Below, in pieces: positions 1 through 5,567 of a stretch of DNA of 8,935 bases (positions are counted from its first letter, which is position 1; each line of letters begins with the position of its first letter). A program made the position numbers and the translations under genes. Where the stretch lies: NCBI GenBank assembly GCA_021774955.1, contig JAJFIN010000194.1, forward strand, positions 1-8,935. The letters are read 5' to 3'. The notes below the pieces were generated by a model. The model was given only the letters and a program-made list of their open reading frames with translations, did not search any database and was not told the DNA's origin. Source of the stretch: Alphaproteobacteria bacterium. GTDB lineage: Bacteria; Pseudomonadota; Alphaproteobacteria; M2410.

Positions 1-57
1 AATATCACCGGCAGAGATGTGAGCATCGAGTCGTGATGGTAATGTCGTGTCTGCCAC
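1..57 (-). CDS. Start of a probable GntR-family regulator (partial, runs off the left edge)
   Basis: Only the first 19 codons are visible. The chosen start is a GTG at 57 on the minus strand, with a good ribosome binding site (GGAGA, + strand 64-68) six bases upstream. The frame is open to the window edge and contains RLDAHISAGDI. This lines up residue for residue with the RLxxxIxxGDI helix that opens many GntR DNA-binding domains. An in-frame ATG at 96 would add a basic stretch (LRKKRRK) but has no visible ribosome binding site. The gene diverges from madLM, where malonate clusters often carry a GntR regulator (MatR type), and a GTM-KAC operator-like site lies between them. Family assignment is inference from a very short segment; it could be another protein. 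Confidence 0.42.
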   Translation of the reverse strand, partial: MADTTLPSRLDAHISAGDI

Positions 58-197
58 AGCTTTTCTCCGTTTTTTCCTCAACGCATAGAATGCCATTTAT
101 TGAATAAGTGGGCAATGTTTGCGCACGAATTTGTCGCCGAGAAACCCCATTTATTGGCGGTTTACAGCCAAAAATATTACCTAGCTGCTCCACTTTG

Positions 198-228
198 TTG
201 TTACTAGGAAAGCCGATCCTGCTACAAT
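198..228 (+). promoter_or_regulatory. Possible madLM promoter
   Basis: TTGTTA at 198-203 and TACAAT at 223-228 are separated by 19 bases. This is longer than the ideal 17 but tolerable for a lax alphaproteobacterial promoter. Transcription would begin near 235, about 110 bases before madL and about 20 bases before the GTATAC palindrome. The assignment rests on sequence resemblance alone. Confidence 0.25.
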
Positions 229-251
229 GTAGAGCCTATACTTGCCGTTTG

Positions 252-264
252 TTCTGTATACGAA
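252..264. promoter_or_regulatory. Candidate GntR (FadR-type) operator
   Basis: The 13 bases TTCTGTATACGAA centre on the perfect palindrome GTATAC (256-261). That core fits the FadR-subfamily operator rule GTM-N(0-1)-KAC with M=A, K=T and no spacer. I saw no second GTM/KAC match between the divergent start at 57 and madL. The site also resembles the operator reported for the malonate regulator MatR as I remember it, a TCT..GTA/TAC..GA symmetry; that recollection needs checking. The position, just downstream of a possible promoter, would suit repression. Confidence 0.35.
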
Positions 265-346
265 ACTCAGTCGAACGAACCACCTCAGATTAGGGGTTGG
301 TAGAGTAATCGAGCAGAGTGGAAACACTCATAAACAGGAAACCAAA

Positions 347-733
347 ATGATAATTTACGGTGTTGGGCTGCTGTCGGTCTGTCTGATCGTTGGTCTCGTT
401 CTTGGAGAGCTGTTAGGCTCTCTGATCGGTGTGAAAGCGAATGTTGGTGGCGTTGGTATTGCTATGTTGATGTTGATTATTCTTCATCACTATTCCGGGA
501 AAAAATTTCAACTCAACTCGGTCTCAAGTCAGGGTATTACCTTCTGGAGCGCGATGTATATCCCGATCATCGTTGCGATGGCTGCAAAACAGAACGTGAT
601 CGCGGCTATCTCGTCCGGGCCCGTCGCTCTCCTTGCCGGAACATTGGCTGTTGTAGCAAGCTACTCCCTCATCCCGCTCATGAGCCGAAAGATGTCCGCA
701 CCCACAGCCGAAGGCCAGGATGAAACATCATGA
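347..733 (+). CDS. madL: Malonate transporter subunit MadL
   Basis: This 128-residue membrane protein is the small subunit of the two-part malonate uptake system first described in Malonomonas rubra. The start is the ATG at 347, six bases after AGGAA (336-340); the frame opens upstream at 242 but those 35 residues are not family-like. The N-terminus MIIYGVGLL and the GVKANVGGVGIAML segment (residues 28-41) are hallmark MadL sequence. About four hydrophobic helices are visible, near residues 3-27, 32-47, 66-82 and 93-112. The tail after residue 113 is polar. The stop overlaps the madM start as ATGA, so the two are almost certainly translationally coupled. Length matches the family. Confidence 0.93.
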   Translation: MIIYGVGLLSVCLIVGLVLGELLGSLIGVKANVGGVGIAMLMLIILHHYSGKKFQLNSVSSQGITFWSAMYIPIIVAMAAKQNVIAAISSGPVALLAGTLAVVASYSLIPLMSRKMSAPTAEGQDETS

Positions 734-1494
734 TTATTGATGCATTTGAATTTGTCCTGACCAAGAATGGATTAATAACAGCCTTCGCATTTGTTGGAGG
801 ACTCGTCTGGTTATCCTATTGGATTTCGGATCATTTAACTCGTGGCCAGTTACACGGATCGGCAATCGCAATCACACTCGGGTTAACGCTTGCCTACATA
901 AGCGGCGTCGCAACGGGTGGGACAAAGGGTGTCGCTGATATTGGGCTCCTCGCCGGTGTTGGAATTATGGGCGGCGCCATGCTTCGAGATTTCGCCATTG
1001 TTGCGACGGCGTTCGGCGCGAATCTTTCTGATCTCAAGGACGCTGGGTTTATGGGAGCCCTTTCAATTCTTGTCGGCGTTATTCTATCGTTTATCATTGG
1101 TGCTGCCGTGGCTGTGGGGTTTGGTTATACCGACCCCGTCGCGATTAGCACCATTGGCGCGGGGGCAGCAACTTATATTGTTGGTCCAATTACCGGCACG
1201 GCGCTCGGCGCCAGCAGTGATGTTATCGCGCTGAGCATAGCGGCGGGTCTGACCAAATCTATTCTTGTAATGGTCAGTACACCGCTTGTGGCTGAACGAA
1301 TTGGATTGAACAACCCGCAATCAGCGATGATATTCGGTGGTCTGATGGGAACAACGAGTGGCGTGGCCGGTGGGCTTGCTGCGATTAACCCAAAGCTTGT
1401 CCCTTACGGTGCAATGACCGCGACGTTCTACACGGGTGTTGGTTGCTTACTGGCGCCCTCGGTTCTTTTTTTGGCGGTCAAGGCCTTCTTTTGA
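730..1494 (+). CDS. madM: Malonate transporter subunit MadM
   Basis: The large subunit of the MadLM malonate transporter, 254 residues, normal length for the family. It starts at the ATG that overlaps the madL stop, with AGGA at 717-720 as a ribosome binding site. The protein is almost wholly hydrophobic with many glycine-rich helices. The stretch TIGAGAATYIVGPITG (residues 141-156) and the following ALGASSDVIALSIAAGL (158-174) form the conserved MadM core. In characterised systems MadL and MadM together carry malonate with sodium across the inner membrane. Malonate decarboxylase or malonyl-CoA synthetase genes are not in this window. The 3' end overlaps a convergent recombinase remnant by 17 bases. 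Confidence 0.94.
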   Translation: MIIDAFEFVLTKNGLITAFAFVGGLVWLSYWISDHLTRGQLHGSAIAITLGLTLAYISGVATGGTKGVADIGLLAGVGIMGGAMLRDFAIVATAFGANLSDLKDAGFMGALSILVGVILSFIIGAAVAVGFGYTDPVAISTIGAGAATYIVGPITGTALGASSDVIALSIAAGLTKSILVMVSTPLVAERIGLNNPQSAMIFGGLMGTTSGVAGGLAAINPKLVPYGAMTATFYTGVGCLLAPSVLFLAVKAFF

Positions 1495-1738
1495 AGCTAA
1501 TTGGTGGGAACATCTGTTTAGCAGAGGCATCTCCATCAACCTGAACTTCACCCAATTGAAAATTAAACTTCTCACAGCTTACGATAAATGCATGCGCCAC
1601 TACACTTCCAACGGTGTCACAGACCTCTCTTGACGGATCATCATGGAGGTATGCAATACGCAGTGCGGTGGCGCTATCGCTATGGCCAAGCAAAGTCCCG
1701 ATGATGGATGGTGCAGAATATTTAACAATATCAATGCG
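1478..1738 (-). pseudogene. Tyrosine recombinase (integrase) C-terminal remnant
   Basis: The minus-strand frame is open from just after a TAA (+ strand 1739-1741) to the stop at 1478, giving 86 residues with no proper start. It reads APSIIGTLLGHSDSATALR and then IAYLHDDPS. This follows the end of the phage-integrase catalytic domain, where functional members have LLGHS, T-x-RYAHL and DDP. The LGHS His is present and the Arg after it is kept. The position of the nucleophilic Tyr is Ile, and the normal His after it is Tyr, so the protein could not cleave DNA. The rest of the domain upstream is absent. It ends inside the last codons of madM. This is the decayed end of an integrase from a mobile element. 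Confidence 0.72.
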
Positions 1739-1800
1739 TTATAGTACCGAGTTCACTTTATCGGCCTTGGTCAAGTGGCTTCGGTCCCTCGTGCAAGGCT

Positions 1801-1967
1801 TAGGGGCCAGCCCCTCAGCGCATTTCAGGAAAAATAAACGGTCTCCCGAGACTCAGCGCTCAGGCTCCTGCGCCCGCCGTCGATTTCTTCTTCCAATTGC
1901 ACGCCCCGTTTTCGCCAAAGGGCAGGGTTTCAGAGCGAAACCCATACCCAAAGGAAGGGGATTTCAA
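1801..1967 (+). promoter_or_regulatory. Structured leader upstream of the ardA remnant
   Basis: This GC-rich leader holds three short inverted repeats. AGGGGC/GCCCCT lies at 1802-1815 with a two-base loop. GTCTC/GAGAC lies at 1841-1852. GGGTTTC/GAAACCC lies at 1925-1943 with a five-base loop. The octamer CTCAGCGC occurs twice (1814-1821 and 1852-1859). A strong ribosome binding site, AAGGAAGGGG (1951-1960), ends seven bases before the ATG at 1968. On conjugative plasmids ardA belongs to the leading region, and some such genes are expressed from folded single-stranded DNA promoters. A similar role here is a guess from the hairpins. Confidence 0.35.
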
Positions 1968-2192
1968 ATGGAACAGCAAGGAGAGATTAGAATCTATGTA
2001 GCGTGTTTGGTTGCCTACAATAACGGCAACTTGCACGGCGCGTGGATTAATGCGTGTCAGGATGAAGATGCAATACATAATGAAATTCGCGATATGTTGA
2101 AAGCATCTCCAATCGAGAATGCAGAAGAATATGCCATTCATGATGATGTCCTAATCATCGAAACGAATTTTGAACAGGTCCATGTATTCTAG
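1968..2192 (+). pseudogene. ardA: ArdA anti-restriction protein with an internal deletion
   Basis: ArdA is a DNA-mimic protein that blocks type I restriction enzymes when mobile DNA enters a cell; intact copies are about 165-190 residues. This frame gives 74. Residues 5-58 (from EIRIYVACLVAYNNG through GAWINA to AEEYAIHD) match the ArdA N-terminal domain closely. After AIHD the sequence jumps to DVLIIETNFEQVHVF, which resembles the extreme C-terminus of proteobacterial ArdA (DVFTIET..EVHVFW). The roughly 90-residue middle is therefore missing in frame. The reading stops at TAG where the family has Trp; past it the frame reads Arg-Arg-TAA at 2199-2201, as if the ancestral end were VHVFWRR. The strong ribosome binding site is intact. 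Probably inactive, though a small N-domain product may still be made. Confidence 0.72.
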
Positions 2193-2202
2193 AGGCGTTA
2201 AG

Positions 2203-2433
2203 ATGGCTTCAGAAACAAGGACAAATTCACAGTGCACGAGTTGGAACCGTTATCGGCGCGATATGGTTGGTGACGTTTGTTTTGACGTCCAAGAAGCGCG
2301 AGATCAAATCACGTGCAGGTGTAGTATAAGCGCACATGGATTGATCAGGTCATTTCCGTCCATTGCGCTATCGGGAAACCGGAAGCACCTTATGCTGACT
2401 GGTCCGACACGAGCAAGCGCCCAGATGAGATAG
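2203..2433 (+). CDS. Small hypothetical protein, possibly a gene remnant
   Basis: A 76-codon frame begins at ATG 2203, seven bases after GAGG (2192-2195) and just beyond the ancestral ardA stop. The first half is protein-like, with MVGDVCFDVQEARDQITC at residues 24-41. There is a faint resemblance to DUF1488-type proteins, which share the pattern V-x-F ... I-x-C ... IS..AL. The second half (after about residue 52) is basic and low in character, and could be out-of-frame reading after a frameshift. Its setting among broken genes favours a remnant or a small cargo gene. No function is claimed. Confidence 0.22.
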   Translation: MASETRTNSQCTSWNRYRRDMVGDVCFDVQEARDQITCRCSISAHGLIRSFPSIALSGNRKHLMLTGPTRASAQMR

Positions 2434-2466
2434 TTGTTCGGGGCAACCGCTATGCCTATCACAAAT

Positions 2467-2586
2467 TTACATTAGCGAGTGCAAGCGCTCATTAATGATT
2501 TCCTCTGCTTCAGACATGATTCCATCAATGAGTCCTTTGCAGGTTGGGATATCATGGATAAGGCCAGCGACCATGCCGCAACCAAA
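2467..2586 (-). pseudogene. C-terminal stub resembling nitronate monooxygenase
   Basis: The minus-strand frame runs from Phe (2584-2586) to the TAA at 2467-2469, 39 codons, with a stop immediately upstream. It includes GMVAGLIHDIPTCKGLIDGI followed by MSEAEEIINERL. This matches the end of nitronate monooxygenase/2-nitropropane dioxygenase-type flavoproteins, which close with a G.V.GLI.DI helix and an AEAE..I..RL helix. The FMN-binding barrel is missing, so it cannot be functional. The stub stops within a few bases of the hairpin at 2594, suggesting that a deletion or insertion boundary lies there. Confidence 0.5.
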
Positions 2587-2593
2587 TTAGACT

Positions 2594-2627
2594 CGTTAAC
2601 TCAATGAGTTAGCGGTTTTTTTGTTTT
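2594..2627 (+). terminator. Rho-independent terminator
   Basis: CGTTAACTC and GAGTTAGCG pair as a nine-base stem (one T-G wobble) around an AAT loop at 2594-2614. They are followed by G, seven T residues (2616-2622), G and four more T. The T-tract is on the plus strand, so it would stop transcription coming from the ardA remnant region before the DUF3604 gene. The stem is rather AT-rich. Its place at the right end of the broken-gene region means it could also mark an old junction. Confidence 0.65.
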
Positions 2628-2741
2628 ATGGGAAGGATTGCGCCGACTTTTAGCGCGAACAGCTCATTGCGGATTTGGGCATTTTGATTTCCATTAGATT
2701 TGGTATGCTCCCTTCTCATGACTAAAAAAAAGGAATGGCAG

Positions 2742-4673
2742 ATGAAGTGGTATCATTGGTTAGGAGTTGCGGCTGTTGCTGTTCTGATTATTGGCTTTTT
2801 CTACGCTCAAAATAGGCTGCGGGCGCCTGTTGTCGCTGTTGGTGATTTAGCTCAAGCCCGGGTTGAAGCGAAAGCGCAAAACGAAGCAGCCTTTATGCAA
2901 CCCAAACCGCAAGCTGCCGTTTATCCTGATAAAAACCCCCTCAACAATGTTTACTTCGGCGACCTTCACGCTCATTCAAACTTGTCGTTTGATAGTTACA
3001 TCTTTGGCAATCGTTTGACGGTTGATGATTCCTATCGCATTGCCAAGGGTGAGGCGGTCGAAAACCCCGTGGGTGAGATCATGCAGCTGACAAGGCCATT
3101 GGATTTTGCCGCCATGACCGATCATGCCGAAGGGTTCGGCCTTCATGAAGGATGTGCTGACCCAGACCTCAATATTGATGCGCGCGATCTGTGCGCGCGA
3201 TTTGAAAATCCCGATGCCAAACTGTTTCTTCAATTGCGTAAAGAAGGGGAAAAGCGTCCCCCTGTTTCTGTATTGGGCAAATTGACCCAAGACCGAGAGA
3301 AAGAACAACGCTTTGCGCGGTCAACCTGGTCCGACATTGTTGCCTCTGCGGATCGACACAATGACCCAGGTAAATTTACGACCTTTGCGGCTTATGAATA
3401 TTCTCCACCGCTTCCAGATTCGGGCAAGATCCACCGTAATGTCATCTTCAGAAACAGCCATGTTCCCGATTACGCTGTTTCGGCCTTTCATGCATTGACC
3501 GAAATTGATTTGTGGAAACAAGTGTCCAACAATTGTGACCGCCCTTGCGAATTTCTAACCATTCCGCATAACCCCAACAAATCATGGGGGCTCGCCTTTG
3601 CCAGCCACACAATCGATGGAGATCCGTATACGGCTGATGATTGGAAGCTTAGGGACAAGGTGGAACCCATCGTTGAAATGTTTCAGATTAAGGGGAACTC
3701 AGAGTGTAGTGTTGGCTTTGGAACAAGCGACGAGGAGTGTAATTTTGAGCAATTTTTCCCTCGTTGCGAGGAGGATCAAGATACAAAGTGCATCAGTTCA
3801 ACATCGATGGCGCGCGACGGGTTAAAAAAGGGATTGCAGCTGCGAGAAACAATTGGGTTGAACCCTCTCGCCTTTGGGATGATCGGGAGTACAGATACTC
3901 ATAATTCCAATCCGGGAGACACAGAAGAATGGGATTTTCGAGGGCCATCTGCTGTGTTCAGTGCGCCGGCGAAAAAACGTATTCATTCAGGCCGCAGCGG
4001 TGTTAACGCGACAGTTAAACGAAATCCTGGAGGGATGGCGGCAATCTGGGCAGTGGAAAATACCCGCGACGCTCTTTTTGACGCGATGAAAAGAAAGGAA
4101 GTTTATGCGACCAGTGGTACGCGTATCAGTCTTCGTTTCTTTGGCAGTTTTGCTTTTGACAAGGAATTTGCAAGCACCAACGACGCCCTCGCTAGGGCCT
4201 ATAATATCGGCGTGCCCATGGGGGGCAAACTGGTGAGCGGTTCGGAAACTCAACCGACGTTTTTTATCTGGGCTGTACAAGATCCCCTGGATGCGCCTCT
4301 GGACAAGGTGCAGATTGTTAAGGGCTGGATTGAGAACGGTGAAACCAAAGAACAAGTTTGGGATATAGTTTGCAGTGAAGAACGAACAGTTGATCCTGAA
4401 ACGGGTCGATGTGCCGCAATAAATGCATCGGTTGATCTAACAAATTGTGCGTATGAGAAAGGTCGGGGGGCAAGCGAGCTAAAAACCGTTTGGGCGGATA
4501 CTACCTTCGATACCGGGCAACGAGCCTTTTACTACGTTCGGGTAATACAAAACCCGACGTGCCGGTGGTCCACTTATGATAGTCTTCGTCTTGGTGAAGC
4601 CCCACTCCCAGATGTGCCATCAACGTCTACTGAAATGGCCTGGTCTTCCCCAATTTGGGTCAACAGCAACTAG
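2742..4673 (+). CDS. DUF3604 family protein, membrane-anchored, PHP-like metal site
   Basis: A 643-residue protein of the DUF3604 family, whose function is not established. The start is ATG 2742, six bases after AGGAA (2731-2735); in-frame ATGs at 2700 and 2718 lack a binding site. Residues 6-22 are hydrophobic and look like an uncleaved membrane anchor, which would place the rest in the periplasm. Family motifs run through it: YFGDLHAHSNLSFD (71-84, His76/His78), DFAAMTDHAE (121-130, Asp127/His128), YEYS and HRNVIFR (218-237), IPHNPN (275-280, His276), VEMFQIKG (311-318), GSTDTHN (382-388, Asp385/His387) and YATSGTRI (455-462). HxH, TDH and DxH recall the metal-binding motifs of PHP-type phosphoesterases. 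The tail AWSSPIW is typical. Length is normal. A hydrolase is likely; the substrate is unknown. Confidence 0.9.
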   Translation: MKWYHWLGVAAVAVLIIGFFYAQNRLRAPVVAVGDLAQARVEAKAQNEAAFMQPKPQAAVYPDKNPLNNVYFGDLHAHSNLSFDSYIFGNRLTVDDSYRIAKGEAVENPVGEIMQLTRPLDFAAMTDHAEGFGLHEGCADPDLNIDARDLCARFENPDAKLFLQLRKEGEKRPPVSVLGKLTQDREKEQRFARSTWSDIVASADRHNDPGKFTTFAAYEYSPPLPDSGKIHRNVIFRNSHVPDYAVSAFHALTEIDLWKQVSNNCDRPCEFLTIPHNPNKSWGLAFASHTIDGDPYTADDWKLRDKVEPIVEMFQIKGNSECSVGFGTSDEECNFEQFFPRCEEDQDTKCISSTSMARDGLKKGLQLRETIGLNPLAFGMIGSTDTHNSNPGDTEEWDFRGPSAVFSAPAKKRIHSGRSGVNATVKRNPGGMAAIWAVENTRDALFDAMKRKEVYATSGTRISLRFFGSFAFDKEFASTNDALARAYNIGVPMGGKLVSGSETQPTFFIWAVQDPLDAPLDKVQIVKGWIENGETKEQVWDIVCSEERTVDPETGRCAAINASVDLTNCAYEKGRGASELKTVWADTTFDTGQRAFYYVRVIQNPTCRWSTYDSLRLGEAPLPDVPSTSTEMAWSSPIWVNSN

Positions 4674-4772
4674 AAAGTTGAAGCAAGCTCCGGGGTTGAT
4701 TTCGACGGCACATCTGTATGGTTAATCGGGCAAAATCAACATCACATGGCGTCCTTTGGTGCGACTCTTTGT

Positions 4773-4789
4773 TTCAAAGTTTGAATTTT
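4773..4789. promoter_or_regulatory. Inverted repeat in the gap before the oxygenase gene
   Basis: TTCAAA, G, TTTGAA (4773-4785) is a perfect odd palindrome followed by four T residues. It lies about 100 bases after the DUF3604 stop and 88 bases before the next start. The weak all-AT-type stem makes a poor terminator, so a regulator-binding site is equally possible. Nothing else clear was seen in 4674-4873. Confidence 0.2.
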
Positions 4790-4873
4790 CCCATTGATTT
4801 CTGGACACTAGCGGAATTTGTGAGGCATATTTCACAAGATCTAATCGTTGAAAACAATGGGGGTTGTTGAACG

Positions 4874-5494
4874 GTGGCTATTACGAATCACGAGGTGCAT
4901 CCATTATTCATTGAGCCATATTTTAAGGCCAATATTGGTGACACTCTTAGCGATGATCAAATTACTTATCTAAAAAATTTGGATATGATTCCAAATCAGA
5001 TGAATTTGATTTCTGAGAATCTCTATATCTTTGAAGAGCCCGAACTCAAAAGTCTCAAAGACACGGTGCAAGAAGCGCTAGATATTTTTGCGACTGAGGT
5101 GATGGGGATAAGCCAAAAACTTTATGTCACGCAGTCTTGGACGCTGATTAATCATCCAAACATCGGCATGCATGGGCATACTCATTCGAATTCGGTCATA
5201 TCCGGTTCATTGTATTTTGCTGATATGCCTTTGCCCAATGCTGGTATGATGTTTGAAAGACATCGGACATACCAGCAAATTTCTCTAATGCCGGAGCAAG
5301 GCAAAGTGAACTTGTACAACACGGCGAAAAACATTCTCCTTCCTGAAAAGAATGACTTGTTTCTATTCTCCTCTAGTCTTCAACATTATGTAGATGCAAA
5401 TATGTCTGATCAGCCGAGGCATTCGATTGCATTTAATACCTTTGTCAAAGGCACTATAGGCGACCACAGAGATGTTTCAGCACTGAATTTATAA
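4874..5494 (+). CDS. Putative 2OG-Fe(II) oxygenase (TIGR02466-like)
   Basis: A 206-residue soluble protein with the layout of the 2OG-FeII_Oxy_5 / TIGR02466 group of putative non-haem iron dioxygenases. The start is a GTG at 4874, with a loose G-rich site (GGGGG, 4859-4863) upstream. The N-terminal HPLFIEPYF and a helix near 57-78 precede the core. The core has W89..N93 and HGHTHSNSVISGSLYF (100-115), where the family has H-x-H followed by SG-x-YY. It then has DLFLFSSSLQHYV (161-173) and PRHSIAFNTF (181-190). Candidate iron ligands are His102/His104 and His171, and Arg182 is the candidate 2-oxoglutarate contact. Related proteins occur in phages and cyanobacteria. The gene looks richer in A and T than its neighbours, which may indicate transfer. 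The substrate cannot be predicted. Confidence 0.7.
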   Translation: MAITNHEVHPLFIEPYFKANIGDTLSDDQITYLKNLDMIPNQMNLISENLYIFEEPELKSLKDTVQEALDIFATEVMGISQKLYVTQSWTLINHPNIGMHGHTHSNSVISGSLYFADMPLPNAGMMFERHRTYQQISLMPEQGKVNLYNTAKNILLPEKNDLFLFSSSLQHYVDANMSDQPRHSIAFNTFVKGTIGDHRDVSALNL

Positions 5495-5567
5495 TGTGTG
5501 TAGATACTGACCATATCTGTTAAAGGAACTCCTGGAGAAAATTCACCGATCGTAACTGGGAGGCTCT

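Larger units (their letters stand above)
2193..2741. other. Gene-poor remnant region between ardA and the DUF3604 gene
   Basis: About 550 bases without a convincing intact gene. Besides the separately listed small reading frame, nitronate monooxygenase stub and terminator, there is a plus-strand frame open from 2325 to the TAA at 2493-2495. It includes the string PEAPYADWSDTSKRPDEIV and then VRGNRYAYHKFTL. It has no start codon and overlaps the minus-strand stub by 29 bases; its composition looks protein-like but I do not recognise it. The last 110 bases before 2742 presumably carry the promoter of the next gene; TATGCT at 2704-2709 is a possible -10 but lacks a well-spaced -35. Confidence 0.5.

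Noticed and set aside
5..193. Minus-strand open frame of 62 codons at the left edge
   Set aside because: Its residues look random and it has no ribosome binding site. The overlapping minus-strand frame from GTG 57 has a proper binding site and a family-like pattern.
242..346. Upstream extension of madL to the ATG at 242
   Set aside because: MadL proteins begin MIIYG, the AGGAA site serves the ATG at 347, and the 35 extra residues overlap the candidate operator.
917..1234. Plus-strand frame of 105 codons inside madM
   Set aside because: It is an out-of-frame shadow of the madM core, whose conserved residues are in the other frame.
1614..1967. Plus-strand coding upstream of, and in frame with, the ardA start
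   Set aside because: This stretch covers the antisense of the integrase remnant and the hairpin leader, and its residues do not resemble a protein family.
1860..2141. Minus-strand frame of 93 codons
   Set aside because: It is the antisense shadow of the ardA remnant and its leader.
2591..2615. The palindrome at 2594-2614 as a tRNA 3' end or attachment core
   Set aside because: No tRNA arms can be drawn around it and no second copy was seen in the window. The following T-tract makes a terminator the simpler call.
2700..2741. Earlier starts (2700, 2718) for the DUF3604 gene
   Set aside because: Neither has a ribosome binding site. They add a charged segment before the membrane anchor, and AGGAA is correctly placed for 2742.
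3987..4355. Minus-strand frame of 122 codons
   Set aside because: It lies wholly within the DUF3604 gene opposite well-conserved family motifs. No start signal or protein-like pattern was seen.
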